Notes: generated by a model from the letters alone, not told the origin. Counted from the first letter of the stretch, positions 19,826-30,233 are shown. The stretch: DNA of 64,000 bases from Thermacetogenium phaeum DSM 12270 (GCF_000305935.1 NC_018870.1:1133942-1197941), one strand, 5' to 3'. Program-made: numbers and translations.

Positions 19826-21949
19826 ATGCAGGATACGTTGATATATCAAATGGTGCTTGGTGGCCGTCCCTTAATTTTCGAATTCAACAAGGTGGCCAAA
19901 CAAGCCAACGGTTCTGTGTTGGTACGCTACGGCGATACGGTTGTGCTGGTTACGGCAACTGTATCAAAGGAGCCGCGTGAGGGGATCGACTTTTTCCCGC
20001 TTCTCGTTGATTATGAAGAACGCCTGTACGCAGTTGGTAAAATTCCCGGTGGGTTTATCAAAAGAGAAGGTCGGCCTACGGAAAAGGCCATTTTGTCGGC
20101 CCGGCTGATCGACAGGCCGATCCGGCCACTTTTTCCATCCGGTTTTCGTAACGATGTCCAGGTTGTTGCTACCGTTCTTTCCGTGGATCAGGACTGTGCC
20201 CCTGATGTAACAGCCATGAACGGTGCTTCGGCGGCGCTTTCAGTATCCGATATTCCTTTTGCGGGGCCCATTGGAGGGGTTGTCGTTGGGCGGGTGGATG
20301 GAGAGTACGTTATCAACCCGACGGTAGAACAGGAAAAGCACAGCGATATGCACTTGGTAGTTGCGGGGACGAAGGATGCGGTTCTGATGGTTGAGGCTGG
20401 AGCCAAGGAGGTTACTGAGGAAGCAATACTCCAGGGGATCGAATTTGGACATCAGGCAATTAAGGAGATTGTGGCTTTACAAGAAGAGATTGCCCAGGCC
20501 ATCGGTAAAGAGAAGCTGGATATCCCCGTTTTTGAGGTAGATCCTCAGATTGAAAGTGATGTCAGAGGGTATGTCAGCGATAAGATTGCTGCGGAGGTGA
20601 GGAATCCGGATAAGCAGGCTCGCCAGAGCGCCCTTGAAGCGCTGGAGAAAGAAACGATCGAGCACTTTGCTGAGATCTATCCGGAACAGGAAAAAGCCGT
20701 CCAGGAGGTATTTCTCAAGGTTCTCAAGGAGATCGTGCGGGAGATGATTTTGCGGGAGAGGGTTCGACCCGACGGGAGAGGGCTTGAGGAGATCAGACCG
20801 ATAAGCTGTGAGGTCGGGATCCTACCGCGCGCTCACGGAAGCGGTCTTTTTACACGCGGCCAGACCCAGGTTCTCACCGTAGCGACACTGGGTACCATCA
20901 GCGAGGAACAGATCCTCGACGGCCTGGGGATTGAAGAATCGAAAAGATATATGCACCATTACAACTTCCCGCCCTACAGTGTAGGTGAGACCAGGCCGAT
21001 CAGGGGACCAGGGCGAAGGGAGATCGGCCACGGTGCTCTGGCAGAGAGGGCATTACTGCCGGTTCTTCCCGACGAAGACAAGTTTCCTTATACCATCCGG
21101 CTTGTTTCCGAGGTTCTGGAATCGAACGGATCGACATCGATGGCCAGCGTTTGTGGAAGCACTCTATCTTTGATGGATGCCGGTGTGCCCATCTCAGCAC
21201 CTGTTGCCGGTATTGCTATGGGGCTTGTCACTGCTGATGACACCTTTGCGGTTCTGAGCGATATCCAGGGGATCGAGGATGCCCTGGGGGACATGGATTT
21301 TAAGGTTGCCGGAACTGAAGAAGGTATTACTGCGCTGCAGTTGGACATCAAAGTGAAAGGCATTTCCCAGGATGTTTTGCGAAAAGCCCTCAGCCAGGCC
21401 CGGGAGGGAAGATTGTTTATCTTAGGTAAAATGAAGGAAGTCATCAGCGCACCGCGTCCCAATCTTTCACCCTACGCTCCGAGAATCATCACCATGACCA
21501 TTGACCCTGAAAAGATACGCGATGTTATCGGGCCTTCCGGTAAAGTGATCCGCAAGATCATCGAAGAAACTGGTGTCCAGATTGACATCGAAGATGACGG
21601 CAGGGTTTTTATTGCGGCAACCGATGAAGAAGCGGGAAAAAATGCCGTGCGCATCATTGAAAACCTGACCCAGGATGTCGAGGTCGGTAAAATATATCTC
21701 GGCAAGGTCGTCAGATTAATGGATTTCGGTGCCTTTGTGGAAATCATCCCCGGGATGTTCGGGAGCGCAGGCAAAGAGGGGCTTGTGCACATTTTCCAGC
21801 TGGATGAACGCAGGGTAAACCGTGTCCGGGATGTCGTTAAAGAAGGGGACGAGATTATTGTCAAGGTAATCGAAATTGATAAACAGGGGCGAATTAATCT
21901 TTCACGCAAGGAAGCCATCAAAGCACTGCGCAGGAAAACAGAAAAATAA
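19826..21949 (+). CDS. pnp: Polynucleotide phosphorylase
   Basis: 3'-to-5' phosphorolytic exoribonuclease and trimeric degradosome enzyme. 707 residues: RNase PH domain 1, an all-alpha linker, RNase PH domain 2 ([30 protein letters not shown]), KH domain ([16 protein letters not shown], about 560) and a C-terminal S1 domain ([20 protein letters not shown], about 620-690). ATG at 19826 is preferred over TTG at 19793 because GGGAGG lies just upstream. Confidence 0.98.
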   Translation: MQDTLIYQMVLGGRPLIFEFNKVAKQANGSVLVRYGDTVVLVTATVSKEPREGIDFFPLLVDYEERLYAVGKIPGGFIKREGRPTEKAILSARLIDRPIRPLFPSGFRNDVQVVATVLSVDQDCAPDVTAMNGASAALSVSDIPFAGPIGGVVVGRVDGEYVINPTVEQEKHSDMHLVVAGTKDAVLMVEAGAKEVTEEAILQGIEFGHQAIKEIVALQEEIAQAIGKEKLDIPVFEVDPQIESDVRGYVSDKIAAEVRNPDKQARQSALEALEKETIEHFAEIYPEQEKAVQEVFLKVLKEIVREMILRERVRPDGRGLEEIRPISCEVGILPRAHGSGLFTRGQTQVLTVATLGTISEEQILDGLGIEESKRYMHHYNFPPYSVGETRPIRGPGRREIGHGALAERALLPVLPDEDKFPYTIRLVSEVLESNGSTSMASVCGSTLSLMDAGVPISAPVAGIAMGLVTADDTFAVLSDIQGIEDALGDMDFKVAGTEEGITALQLDIKVKGISQDVLRKALSQAREGRLFILGKMKEVISAPRPNLSPYAPRIITMTIDPEKIRDVIGPSGKVIRKIIEETGVQIDIEDDGRVFIAATDEEAGKNAVRIIENLTQDVEVGKIYLGKVVRLMDFGAFVEIIPGMFGSAGKEGLVHIFQLDERRVNRVRDVVKEGDEIIVKVIEIDKQGRINLSRKEAIKALRRKTEK

Positions 21950-22039
21950 GGAAAGCTGCTTAACCAAATATCTTCCTATCCCCTTGAATAAGATCAAACA
22001 GAATTAAAATTTTTAACGATCTCTTCTGGGGGTGTGGAA

Positions 22040-22744
22040 GTGTTTGTTTTTTTCTGGGGAAAAAAAGAGGCTGCTTTCTTGGCCGGAGCAGTTTTTTTGC
22101 TGATCCTCATTTTATCTACCGCATCTTATTCGGCAGAGATGGTATTCAGAAACCAGATTCCTGTTTACCAGGGTGATCCCGGGAAAAAAAGAGTTGCCTT
22201 TACTGTTAATGTAGATTGGGGCGAAGAGTATATTCCGAAGATGCTGGATCTTTTTGAAGATAACGGGATTAAGGCAACCTTTTTTTTAAGTGGGAGATGG
22301 GCAGAGGAGCATCCACAACTGGTGCGGGCCATCGCACAGGGCGGGCATGAGATCGGAAATCACGGCTTTTCCCACTTTCATGTCAATGAGCTCAGCCTTT
22401 CTGAGAACATAGAAGAAATCAGAAAGACACAGGGGGTTATCTCCAGGCTTGCCCAAAAGAAAACAAGGTACTACGCCCCTCCTTACGGCGAATTCAATGA
22501 GGTCGTTCTGGAGGCAGCGGCGAAGACAAGGCATAAGGTTATCCTTTGGACGATAGATACGATCGATTGGGAAAAACCGCCCCCGGAGACCATTGTTTCT
22601 CGTGTTCTTTCCAATGTTCATAATGGAGCCATTATCCTGATGCATCCCACAGCGCCCACCCTCCAAGCATTGTCGGAGATCTGCAAGGGGCTTGAAGAGC
22701 AGGGTTATCAAATCGCGCCTTTGGAAAAACTAATATCTGATTGA
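22040..22744 (+). CDS. YlxY/PdaB-type polysaccharide deacetylase-like protein
   Basis: NodB-fold protein with an N-terminal signal anchor (about 8-30) and extracytoplasmic domain; spore-cortex or wall modification is the family theme. Blocks: TFFLSGRWAEEHP, GHEIGNHGFSHFHV with the H..H metal pair, YAPPYGEFN. The usual TFDDG motif is replaced by TVNVDWGEE, so the catalytic Asp pair is not conserved, as in Bacillus YlxY, which also lies after pnp. GTG at 22040 fits the GGGGG site better than GTG at 22034. Confidence 0.85.
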   Translation: MFVFFWGKKEAAFLAGAVFLLILILSTASYSAEMVFRNQIPVYQGDPGKKRVAFTVNVDWGEEYIPKMLDLFEDNGIKATFFLSGRWAEEHPQLVRAIAQGGHEIGNHGFSHFHVNELSLSENIEEIRKTQGVISRLAQKKTRYYAPPYGEFNEVVLEAAAKTRHKVILWTIDTIDWEKPPPETIVSRVLSNVHNGAIILMHPTAPTLQALSEICKGLEEQGYQIAPLEKLISD

Positions 22745-22809
22745 CCGGGCCACAGGGCTGCCCAAAAGCCAGGAAGGATCCGAGTTGCAGTCAGGGGGGA
22801 CAAACCTCA

Positions 22810-23910
22810 ATGACAGGTTGCCTATGCAGGATTGTATTGAGCATTATGATGGTTATCCTGGGGATTGCTGCAACTTGTGCTGCGGCAGAGGCCGGGGAGG
22901 AATCGTTAACTCTTTCAGCTCGCGCTGCTGTTCTGATCGACGGCCACACCGGTCTGGTTCTGTACGGCTATAACGCTACCCGTCCGCTTCCCCCGGCCAG
23001 CACGACCAAGGTTTTGACTGGAATCCTGGGGCTGGAATTGGGCTCAATCAGTGAACCAGTCCATGTGGACTCCCGTTCCGCAGGGATTGAGGGCACCACC
23101 ATCTACCTGCAGGGAGGCGACGTTTATAGGCTCTGTGACCTGATAAAGGGGGCTTTGATCAGTTCCGGAAATGACTCGGCCTCCGCCATTGCAATTCACT
23201 TAGCCGGAGACGAGAAAAAGTTCTCGGCTCTGATGAATTATAAAGCCCAAACCCTTGGCTGCCTGGCGAGTCGGTTTGGCAACCCGCACGGCCTTCCGCA
23301 AATGGGACACCTGACAACATCCTACGATCTGGCCGTGATTACCCGCTACTCCATGCAGAACGGCCTCTTCCGCAGCATCGTCGGCACCAGAAGCGGGCGG
23401 ATCCGGGAACGGTCGAAAGGAGAAGTCATGCCTTTGTATAACACAAACAGGCTCCTCGGCCACGAGGAAATGGGATGGAGGATCACCGGAGTCAAAACAG
23501 GCACGACCTCCGAGGCAGGGCAATGCCTTATCGCAGCGGCGGAAAAGAATGATCAGATACTTATCAGTGTGGTGCTGGGGAGCAGCGATCGCTATGCCGA
23601 CACACTGCGTGTCCTGGAATACGGAATTAAAAACTGCCACCTGGTTCTTGTGCGCCGCCGGGAACCGTTGAGGGATGTGCCGGTGTGGCGTGGTTCCCGA
23701 ATGACGGTTGCTGTAGCTCCGGAAAAGGACATTTCTCTCCTAATACCACCGCGACTGTTGCCTTTTCTTGAGAAGAGGATTTATCTCGAGCCATACCTGA
23801 AGGCTCCCTGCGCCAGAGGGAGGAAAGTAGGCAGAATGGAGATCCTGCTGGGGAACAAGGTGCTCTTTCAGACCGATCTGGTCACTCTAAACAATGTGCC
23901 CAGAGGTTAA
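22810..23910 (+). CDS. D-alanyl-D-alanine carboxypeptidase (PBP5/DacF family)
   Basis: Trims the terminal D-Ala of peptidoglycan stem peptides outside the membrane. A cleavable signal peptide occupies ~1-25. Penicillin-binding motifs: SxxK as STTK (residues 64-67), SGN in ISSGNDSAS, and KTG in VKTGTTSEA; a C-terminal beta-rich domain follows. 366 residues. Position after ylxY and near dpaAB suggests a DacF-like sporulation role, but DacA-like vegetative function cannot be excluded. ATG at 22810 starts the signal peptide; the reading before it is non-signal sequence. Confidence 0.92.
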   Translation: MTGCLCRIVLSIMMVILGIAATCAAAEAGEESLTLSARAAVLIDGHTGLVLYGYNATRPLPPASTTKVLTGILGLELGSISEPVHVDSRSAGIEGTTIYLQGGDVYRLCDLIKGALISSGNDSASAIAIHLAGDEKKFSALMNYKAQTLGCLASRFGNPHGLPQMGHLTTSYDLAVITRYSMQNGLFRSIVGTRSGRIRERSKGEVMPLYNTNRLLGHEEMGWRITGVKTGTTSEAGQCLIAAAEKNDQILISVVLGSSDRYADTLRVLEYGIKNCHLVLVRRREPLRDVPVWRGSRMTVAVAPEKDISLLIPPRLLPFLEKRIYLEPYLKAPCARGRKVGRMEILLGNKVLFQTDLVTLNNVPRG

Positions 23911-23924
23911 TTGCTTATAAAGCT

Positions 23925-23964
23925 ATAAAGCTAGGTACCCCTCGACACTAGCTTTATTTTTTTA
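23925..23964 (+). terminator. Intrinsic terminator after the DD-carboxypeptidase gene
   Basis: Perfect 10-bp stem ATAAAGCTAG / CTAGCTTTAT with a 13-nt loop, followed by a T-run. Confidence 0.85.
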
Positions 23965-24009
23965 TTAATATTTTAGAGTAAACGTCAAATCTCTTTAGGA
24001 GGCCGTTTC

Positions 24010-25272
24010 ATGTACCATAAAGATGTGTTGCCTAACGGGGTTACCATTGTCAGTGAGGAAATGCCAGGAGTTCAATCCGTTGCCATTGGTTTCTGGGTGA
24101 GAACCGGATCCCGTTTCGAAAAGCCTGAGGAGATGGGGATTTCTCACCTTATCGAACATCTTCTTTTTAAAGGCACGAAAAAGCGCACTGCCAAAGAGAT
24201 CGCCGAATCTATAGAATCGGTTGGCGGCCAGCTCAATGCCTTCACCAGCAAGGAATATACCTGCTACTATGCCCGTGTTTTGAGTGAATACCTTCCTCTG
24301 GCCATCGATGTCCTCACCGATATGCTGTTTTCTTCTTTGTTCAAGGAAGAGGATTTAGAGCGGGAAAAGAAGGTGATCGAAGAAGAAATCAGAATGTATG
24401 AGGACACTCCAGATGAGATCGTTCATGATCTGTTCTCTCAAACGATCTGGGGAGGTCATCCCTTAGGGAGGCCGGTTATCGGGACACGGGATTCCCTTGC
24501 CGGGATCACAAGAGAGGATATCATTAGTTATTACCAGCGACATTATTGTTCCTCTAATCTGGTAGTCGCTCTTGCCGGGCGGGTAGAACACGGAAAGGCG
24601 CTTTCCCTGTTGGAGCCGTTACTTGCAACCCTACCGGGAAAAGGTTGTGAAAATGAACTCAATCCTCCCAGCGCAAATGCCGCCTTCAAGAATATCTACC
24701 GCGATCTGGAACAGGTACAGATCTGTCTGGGTGTACCGGGCGTATCGATGCACGATCCTCAGATTTACACATTACAGGTCCTGAACAGCATCCTCGGGGG
24801 AGGTGCAAGCTCGCGCCTGTTCCAGCGCATCCGTGAGGAGCGCGCACTGGTGTATTCTATTTACAGTTATTACCTCTCCTATATGGACAGCGGGCTCTTT
24901 ACTATCTACGCCGGCACCAATCCCTCTAACTGCCAGGAGGTGCTGGATTTGTCGTGGGAGGAGATTGAAAAGATTTTAGAGATAGGGGTAGATGAAGAGG
25001 AGCTGGAACGCGCCAAAAAGCAGATTAGAGGAAGCCTGTTGATGGCCTCGGAGAGCGTTCTTCACCGCATGCACCGTTTAGGCAAATCAGAGCTTATCTA
25101 TAGGCGCTTTATTACCAGCGATGATATCATTCGAAGGATTGCTGCTGTTAGCAGGACGGACGTCCAGTACCTGGCAAGGCAGCTGTTTAATCCGGATCTC
25201 TTAACTGTGACCATCCTGGGCCCCCTTGAGGATGGAGAGATTTCTTACCCCCGTTTGCTCTTAAAAACATAA
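24010..25272 (+). CDS. M16 family zinc peptidase (YmxG/MlpA-like)
   Basis: Insulinase-type peptidase of 420 residues. The inverted zinc motif HLIEH is at residues 46-50, with the downstream Glu in KKVIEEEIRMYEDTPDE; the C-terminal M16 half has GGGASSRLFQRIREERALVYS. Cytoplasmic, single-chain processing-peptidase type. In Bacillus the equivalent gene lies downstream of pnpA-ylxY. RBS AGGAGG. Confidence 0.95.
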   Translation: MYHKDVLPNGVTIVSEEMPGVQSVAIGFWVRTGSRFEKPEEMGISHLIEHLLFKGTKKRTAKEIAESIESVGGQLNAFTSKEYTCYYARVLSEYLPLAIDVLTDMLFSSLFKEEDLEREKKVIEEEIRMYEDTPDEIVHDLFSQTIWGGHPLGRPVIGTRDSLAGITREDIISYYQRHYCSSNLVVALAGRVEHGKALSLLEPLLATLPGKGCENELNPPSANAAFKNIYRDLEQVQICLGVPGVSMHDPQIYTLQVLNSILGGGASSRLFQRIREERALVYSIYSYYLSYMDSGLFTIYAGTNPSNCQEVLDLSWEEIEKILEIGVDEEELERAKKQIRGSLLMASESVLHRMHRLGKSELIYRRFITSDDIIRRIAAVSRTDVQYLARQLFNPDLLTVTILGPLEDGEISYPRLLLKT

Positions 25273-25324
25273 TAAGATGTCCGCAAACATAAACTCAAAG
25301 AAAAAAGGAACGGGGGGAGGCGTT

Positions 25325-25591
25325 TTGAGGCTTAGTGAACTGGCGGGTAAAGAGATAATCAATATCTTTGACGGAGTGCGCCTTGGGCCGGTTGGGGATT
25401 CCGACTTGGTAATCGACCCGGAGAGCGGTGAAGTGTTATCAGTGGTTTTGCCTCAGCGCTCAGGTTTCTTAAGCTTTTGGCTGGAGCGAAGAGAAGTGAT
25501 AATTCCCTGGTCTACCGTTAAAAAGGTTGGCAGCGAGGTGATTATCGTCGATCTCGATCGAACCTATTCTTTGTATGAAAAAACTGTATAG
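25325..25591 (+). CDS. YlmC/YmxH-family PRC-barrel sporulation protein
   Basis: The 88-residue PRC-barrel protein begins MRLSELAGKEIINIFDGVRL and contains DLVIDPESGEV and a terminal barrel strand pair. YlmC/YmxH proteins are restricted mainly to spore formers; biochemical function unknown. TTG at 25325 after GGGGGAGG is chosen; a longer reading to 25277 adds a low-complexity lysine-rich start. Same position after the M16 peptidase as in Bacillus. Confidence 0.85.
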   Translation: MRLSELAGKEIINIFDGVRLGPVGDSDLVIDPESGEVLSVVLPQRSGFLSFWLERREVIIPWSTVKKVGSEVIIVDLDRTYSLYEKTV

Positions 25592-25670
25592 ACAGCGCTT
25601 TTTTCCTGCTCCATAATTAGGCATCTCTTAACTTTGAAATCTTTGAAGTTTAAAAATTGCATTGCCTTTG

Positions 25671-25699
25671 TTGACATTAAGTGACATAGATAAGAGAAT
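25671..25699 (+). promoter_or_regulatory. Putative promoter of the dap/dpa block
   Basis: Consensus TTGACA (25671-25676), 17 bp, GAGAAT (25694-25699). No lysine riboswitch was recognisable between it and dapB. Confidence 0.5.
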
Positions 25700-25751
25700 A
25701 TAGGCAAGATTATTTATTACACAACATTCAAAGGAGTGGAGCGGGGTCAAG

Positions 25752-26561
25752 GTGGATAAGGAGATAAGCGTTGTCATCACCGGAGTCGCAGGTAAGATGG
25801 GGAGAGAGACGGCAAAGGCTGTTTTGGCCGAGGCCCCCGCGTTGAAACTTGTCGGGGCGGTTGATCCCAGGGCGGACGGTAAAGACCTTGGAGACTACCT
25901 GGGTTTGGCGGAAGGGCGAGGAATTATCATCGGAGGTGATTTAAACCGGCTGTTGCAGGGGGTGAAAGCAGATGTGCTTGTGGATTTTACCAACCCCCAG
26001 GCAGTTTTAAGTAATGCCAAAACAGCATTGGAATATGGTGTTGCACCGGTGATCGGAACCACCGGCCTGGATGAGGTGGATATTGCCGAACTCCGGGAAA
26101 TCTCCGAACGGGTAGGGGTTGCCGTTCTGATCGTACCCAATTTTGCGCTGGGAGCGGTGCTGATGATGGAGTTTGCCCGGCGTGCCGCCCAGTACTTTCG
26201 GCATGTAGAGATCATTGAAATGCATCATGACCAGAAAATAGACGCTCCTTCCGGTACCGCTATCAAGACGGCGCAGATGATAGCTGGGGAGAGGGGCTCT
26301 TTCAAGCAGGGACACCCGGAAGAGTACGAGAAGGTGCCTGGCGCCAGGGGGGGCGAATTTGAGGGGCTCAGAATTCACAGTGTCCGTTTGCCGGGGCTGG
26401 TAGCTCACCAACAGGTGATCTTCGGAGGCCCCGGCCAGATCCTGTCGATCAGGCACGATTCTCTACACAGAGAATCCTTTATGCCCGGTGTGATTATGGC
26501 CATCCGCAAGGTCAGGGACCTGAGAGGAGTCGTGATAGGCCTGGAGAAGATCCTGGACTAG
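25752..26561 (+). CDS. dapB: 4-hydroxy-tetrahydrodipicolinate reductase
   Basis: NAD(P)H-dependent step of diaminopimelate/lysine synthesis. Rossmann start ITGVAGKMGRETAKAV, VLVDFTNPQAV, GTTGLDE, VPNFALGAVLMMEFA, and the substrate/catalytic block HHDQKIDAPSGTAIKT. 269 residues, normal. GTG start preceded by purine-rich GGAGCGGGG. It begins a block containing dpaA, dpaB, asd and dapA, which together make DAP for the wall and dipicolinate for the spore. Confidence 0.97.
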   Translation: MDKEISVVITGVAGKMGRETAKAVLAEAPALKLVGAVDPRADGKDLGDYLGLAEGRGIIIGGDLNRLLQGVKADVLVDFTNPQAVLSNAKTALEYGVAPVIGTTGLDEVDIAELREISERVGVAVLIVPNFALGAVLMMEFARRAAQYFRHVEIIEMHHDQKIDAPSGTAIKTAQMIAGERGSFKQGHPEEYEKVPGARGGEFEGLRIHSVRLPGLVAHQQVIFGGPGQILSIRHDSLHRESFMPGVIMAIRKVRDLRGVVIGLEKILD

Positions 26562-26587
26562 GAGATGAGAGCACCTTCTCCTTTTTT
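26560..26587 (+). terminator. Weak terminator after dapB
   Basis: AGGAGA / TCTCCT stem over the dapB stop, followed by TTTTT. The stem is short, so this may be an attenuator before dpaA. Confidence 0.5.
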
Positions 26588-26637
26588 CCCTCATATACTG
26601 TTACAGCCAGCCATCGAGGGAGAAGAGGGGAATCGTA

Positions 26638-27537
26638 ATGGGCTTGGATTTAAGGGGTATCAAGATTGCGATTATCGGGGGGGATAAACGCCATATCTAT
26701 CTGATGCCCGAACTTATCAAGCTGGGTGCAACCGTTACCGCAGTTGGATTTCTCCCCTGTCCTGAATTGGAGCAGGTCCGTCTGGTGGAGAAAGTCGAAT
26801 CCGCGCTCCAGGATGCTCAGGTCCTGATATTCCCCATGCAGGGAACGGATCAGGCGGGCAACATAAGGACCTATGACCAGGATGTCAAGCTGTGCTTTAC
26901 ACCGGCAATGGCAGCAGCCATACCTCACGGGGCGCTGGTGATCATCGGTTCTGCCAGGGATTTTATCAAAGAATGGGCAACAAAATACTGCTGGAAACTG
27001 CTAGAAATAGCTGAAATGGATACCATCGCCATTCTCAATGCCATCCCTTCTGCTGAAGGTGCCATCCAACTGGCAATGGAAAAGCTGCCGATCACCATCC
27101 ATGGCAGCAATTCATTTGTTCTCGGCTTTGGGAGGTTGGGAAAGACCCTTGCCCGGATGCTCAGAGGTATTGGCGCCAACACAACTGTGGTTGCCCGGAA
27201 GCGTGCTGATCTTGCCCGCATTTTTGAAATCGGCTATCGCCCGGTGCACTGCAGCCAGCTGCACCAGGTGATCGCGGAAGCCGATGTTATTTTTAATTCT
27301 GTGCCTGCCCTGATTCTGGATGAGAAAATGCTTTCTTTAATGAGAAAGGATACCCTGATCATCGATCTTGCCGCTTCACCGGGAGGCACGGATTTCGGAG
27401 CAGCAAAAAAACTGGGAATTAACGCCGTTCTGGCCCCTGGTTTGCCGGGGATCGCTGCTCCGAAAACAAGCGGCAGAATTCTCGCCCAGGTCATTCCCCA
27501 ACTTATTCTCAGAGAAATCCCCCAGGACTACTTTTAG
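26638..27537 (+). CDS. dpaA: Dipicolinate synthase subunit A
   Basis: With DpaB converts the dihydrodipicolinate-pathway intermediate into dipicolinic acid, the spore-core chelator. The 299-residue protein has two Rossmann-like parts: GIKIAIIGGDKRHIYLMPEL at the N-terminus and a second NAD(P)-binding block FVLGFGRLGKTLARMLRG around 160. The terminal segment LAPGLPGIAAPKTSGRI is typical of SpoVFA. Expected to be expressed in the mother cell under sigma-K, but I could not pick a convincing sigma-K site. Confidence 0.96.
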   Translation: MGLDLRGIKIAIIGGDKRHIYLMPELIKLGATVTAVGFLPCPELEQVRLVEKVESALQDAQVLIFPMQGTDQAGNIRTYDQDVKLCFTPAMAAAIPHGALVIIGSARDFIKEWATKYCWKLLEIAEMDTIAILNAIPSAEGAIQLAMEKLPITIHGSNSFVLGFGRLGKTLARMLRGIGANTTVVARKRADLARIFEIGYRPVHCSQLHQVIAEADVIFNSVPALILDEKMLSLMRKDTLIIDLAASPGGTDFGAAKKLGINAVLAPGLPGIAAPKTSGRILAQVIPQLILREIPQDYF

Positions 27538-27564
27538 GAGAATAGGTGACGGGAGGTGTCTGGG

Positions 27565-28149
27565 ATGCATCTTCAGGGAGTTAAGGTCGGTTTTGTTGTC
27601 ACAGGTTCTCACTGTACGCTTAATAAGATCATGAAGGAAGTCGAAAGACTGATTTCCGAGGGAGCGAATGTTTTTCCCGTAGTTTCTTACTCGGTAAGTA
27701 CGGCTGATACCAGATTCGGGAAGGCGGCAGACTGGTGTGCCCAGCTGGAACAGATAACGAAGAACAAAATAATTAAAACTGTTGTTGATGCTGAACCCAT
27801 TGGTCCCGGAAAGCTTTTTGATGTTCTTGTAGTTGCCCCCTGTACGGGGAACACTCTGGCCAAGTTGGCCAACGGAATTACCGATACGCCGGCTTTGATG
27901 GCCGTTAAGGCACACCTGCGCAATCAGCGCCCTGTAGTAATTGCCATTTCTACAAATGACGGGTTGGGCTTGAATGCAAGGAATATCGCTACTCTTTTTA
28001 TTACCAAGAATATTTATCTGGTGCCCTTCGGCCAGGACAATCCGGTAGAAAAAGCGAATTCCCTTGTTGCCCGGATGGATAAAATAGTGGATACGGTAAT
28101 TTATGCCCTCGAAGGGAAGCAGATTCAGCCCGTTCTGCTGCAGTACTGA
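27565..28149 (+). CDS. dpaB: Dipicolinate synthase subunit B
   Basis: Flavoprotein-like (UbiX/Dfp fold) partner of DpaA. 194 residues: GVKVGFVVTGSHCTLNKIMK at the N-terminus, then VVAPCTGNTLAKLANGITDT and VIAISTNDGLGLNARNIA, all SpoVFB hallmarks. ATG at 27565 has GGGAGG 8 nt upstream; the GTG at 27556 lies inside that site. 27 bp after dpaA, so cotranscribed. Confidence 0.96.
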   Translation: MHLQGVKVGFVVTGSHCTLNKIMKEVERLISEGANVFPVVSYSVSTADTRFGKAADWCAQLEQITKNKIIKTVVDAEPIGPGKLFDVLVVAPCTGNTLAKLANGITDTPALMAVKAHLRNQRPVVIAISTNDGLGLNARNIATLFITKNIYLVPFGQDNPVEKANSLVARMDKIVDTVIYALEGKQIQPVLLQY

Positions 28150-28232
28150 TATAAATGGGGACGGCTGCAAGAGGATCTGACGGATTTTTGTCAAATTTAT
28201 TTTCTAGATGAACCAGTGATTGTAGGAGGTTT

Positions 28233-29252
28233 ATGTCGATGTCCGGAGGTTTTCGCGTTGCCATCGTAGGTGCGACAGGAGCAGTAGGCCAGGAGATCAT
28301 GAAGATTCTGCTAGAAAGGAAATTTCCTATTGCCGATTTGAAGCTGCTGGCTAGCGCCCGTTCCGAGGGGAAGAAGTTAAAGTTCGGCGACGAGGAACTG
28401 ACGGTTTCCGAAGCCAAGCCTAGTTCTTTTTCAGGGGTGGAAATCGCCTTTTTCGCCGGGGGTGCGGTTAGCAAGGAACTTGTTCCGGAAGCGGTAGCAC
28501 GGGGTGCTGTGGCTATCGACAACAGCAGCACCTTTAGGCTGGAACCGGAGGTGCCCCTTGTTGTACCTGAGGTCAATCCCGAAGACTTGGAAAAGCACCG
28601 GGGAATAATTTCCAATCCCAACTGCTCGACTATCATCTTTGTTGTTGCGTTGAAGCCCCTTCATGACGCTGCCCGGGTGAAGAGAGCGGTGGTTACCACC
28701 ATGCAGGCCGTTTCCGGGGCTGGGAAAGAGGCAATTGACGAGCTGCTTGTGCAAACCAGGCAGGTGCTTGCCGGTGAATCAGCGGTCCCGCGGGTGTTTC
28801 CCCACCAGATCGCTTTCAACCTCATTCCACATATCGATGTTTTTTTCGAGAACGGCTATTCCCGGGAAGAGATGAAATTGCTGTTAGAGACCCGGAAAAT
28901 CCTTCATGACGAGGAAATCCGAATAACTGCGACAACGGTTCGAGTACCGGTTTTGCGCAGCCATTCTGAGTCTGTCAATATAGAGACTGAGAGGAAGTTA
29001 ACCTCTGAAGAAGCGCGAGTAATATTAAAAGAGGCTCCAGGGATTGTAGTCCAGGATGACGTTGATAACTGTCAGTACCCGATGCCGCTGTTCACGTCAG
29101 ACCGCGATGAGGTTTATGTAGGCAGGATCCGGGACGATATTTCCCACGAGAAAGCGCTCAATTTCTGGATTGTTGCCGATCAGTTGCGCAAAGGGGCGGC
29201 CACAAATGCCGTCCAGATTGCTGAAGCTCTCAGCAAGCGGAACCTCCTGTGA
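28233..29252 (+). CDS. asd: Aspartate-semialdehyde dehydrogenase
   Basis: Reduces aspartyl phosphate to the semialdehyde for lysine/DAP, threonine and methionine synthesis. VAIVGATGAVGQEIMKIL, the catalytic Cys in SNPNCSTIIFV, and the active-site region RVPVLRSHSESVNIE are present. 339 residues. ATG at 28233 with AGGAGG. In this gene block it supplies the substrate for DapA. Confidence 0.97.
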   Translation: MSMSGGFRVAIVGATGAVGQEIMKILLERKFPIADLKLLASARSEGKKLKFGDEELTVSEAKPSSFSGVEIAFFAGGAVSKELVPEAVARGAVAIDNSSTFRLEPEVPLVVPEVNPEDLEKHRGIISNPNCSTIIFVVALKPLHDAARVKRAVVTTMQAVSGAGKEAIDELLVQTRQVLAGESAVPRVFPHQIAFNLIPHIDVFFENGYSREEMKLLLETRKILHDEEIRITATTVRVPVLRSHSESVNIETERKLTSEEARVILKEAPGIVVQDDVDNCQYPMPLFTSDRDEVYVGRIRDDISHEKALNFWIVADQLRKGAATNAVQIAEALSKRNLL

Positions 29253-29279
29253 TCCATATTCTTTGAAGGGGTGACAAGG

Positions 29280-30164
29280 ATGAAGGGTTTTGGCCGTGTT
29301 TTAACTGCTATGGTTACGCCGATGACCGAGAGCGGTGATGTCGCTTACGAAGAGGCCTCCAGGCTGGCACAGCATCTTGTGGAAACGGGTTCCGATGGTA
29401 TTGTTGTAGCCGGCACAACCGGTGAATCCCCTGTGCTCACATTTGAGGAGAAGCGCCGTTTATTTGCCGTCGTCAGAGAAGCGGTAGGTGAGCGGGCAGC
29501 TGTTGTTGCGGGGACGGGTTCCAACAATACGGCAGCAGCAATTGAACTCACAAAAGAAGCGGAGAAGTTGGGCTGCGACGGTGTCATGCTGGTTACCCCG
29601 TATTATAACAAGCCGAGCCAGGAGGGCTTGTATCAGCATTTTCGGGCTATTGCCCGGGAAACGAAACTTCCGATCCTTCTCTATAACGTACCCGGGCGAA
29701 CATCTGTCAACCTGCTACCCGCAACAGTTGCCAGGCTCGCTGAGATTGAAAATATCGTAGCCGTCAAAGAAGCGAGCGGAAACATGGACCAGGTTGCCGA
29801 AATCAGACGGCGGACACCTGCCGATTTCCTGATTTACAGCGGGGATGATGCGTTGACGCTGCCTATCCTGGCGGTAGGCGGACATGGAATTGTCAGTGTG
29901 GCCTCCCACGTAGCAGGTAAGATGATTAAAGAGATGGTGAATTCTTATCTGGCCGGCGATGTGGTTAAGGCCGGTGAACTGCATTTAAAGCTCTTCCCTC
30001 TATTTAAGGTACTTTTTATTACAACTAACCCTGTGCCCGTCAAAAAGGCCTTGGAACTCATCGGAATCAAGGCAGGTCCCCCGCGGCTTCCCCTTGTTAG
30101 GGCAACGGAACAGGAGACCGCTGCTATTGCCGAGGAGCTTCGGAAACTGGCACTCTTAAAGTGA
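29280..30164 (+). CDS. dapA: 4-hydroxy-tetrahydrodipicolinate synthase
   Basis: Condenses pyruvate with aspartate semialdehyde. TIM barrel of 294 residues with [14 protein letters not shown], the tyrosine region [26 protein letters not shown], and the Schiff-base lysine in [11 protein letters not shown] at 29280 is preferred to GTG at 29271, which lies within the GAAGGGGTGA ribosome site. Confidence 0.97.
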   Translation: MKGFGRVLTAMVTPMTESGDVAYEEASRLAQHLVETGSDGIVVAGTTGESPVLTFEEKRRLFAVVREAVGERAAVVAGTGSNNTAAAIELTKEAEKLGCDGVMLVTPYYNKPSQEGLYQHFRAIARETKLPILLYNVPGRTSVNLLPATVARLAEIENIVAVKEASGNMDQVAEIRRRTPADFLIYSGDDALTLPILAVGGHGIVSVASHVAGKMIKEMVNSYLAGDVVKAGELHLKLFPLFKVLFITTNPVPVKKALELIGIKAGPPRLPLVRATEQETAAIAEELRKLALLK

Positions 30165-30188
30165 ACCGGTGATTGATCGATTGCCTCC

Positions 30189-30217
30189 TTGCTTTTTTCG
30201 AAGCCTCTCATTATAAT
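30189..30217 (+). promoter_or_regulatory. Promoter of the RNase J leader
   Basis: TTGCTT (30189-30194), 17 bp, perfect TATAAT (30212-30217). Confidence 0.65.
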
Positions 30218-30233
30218 ATTAAGGAGAAAGGGA

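Noticed and set aside
25592-25751. Lysine riboswitch ahead of dapB
   Set aside because: The gap is only 160 bp, AT-rich and lacks the L-box core; only a promoter is visible.
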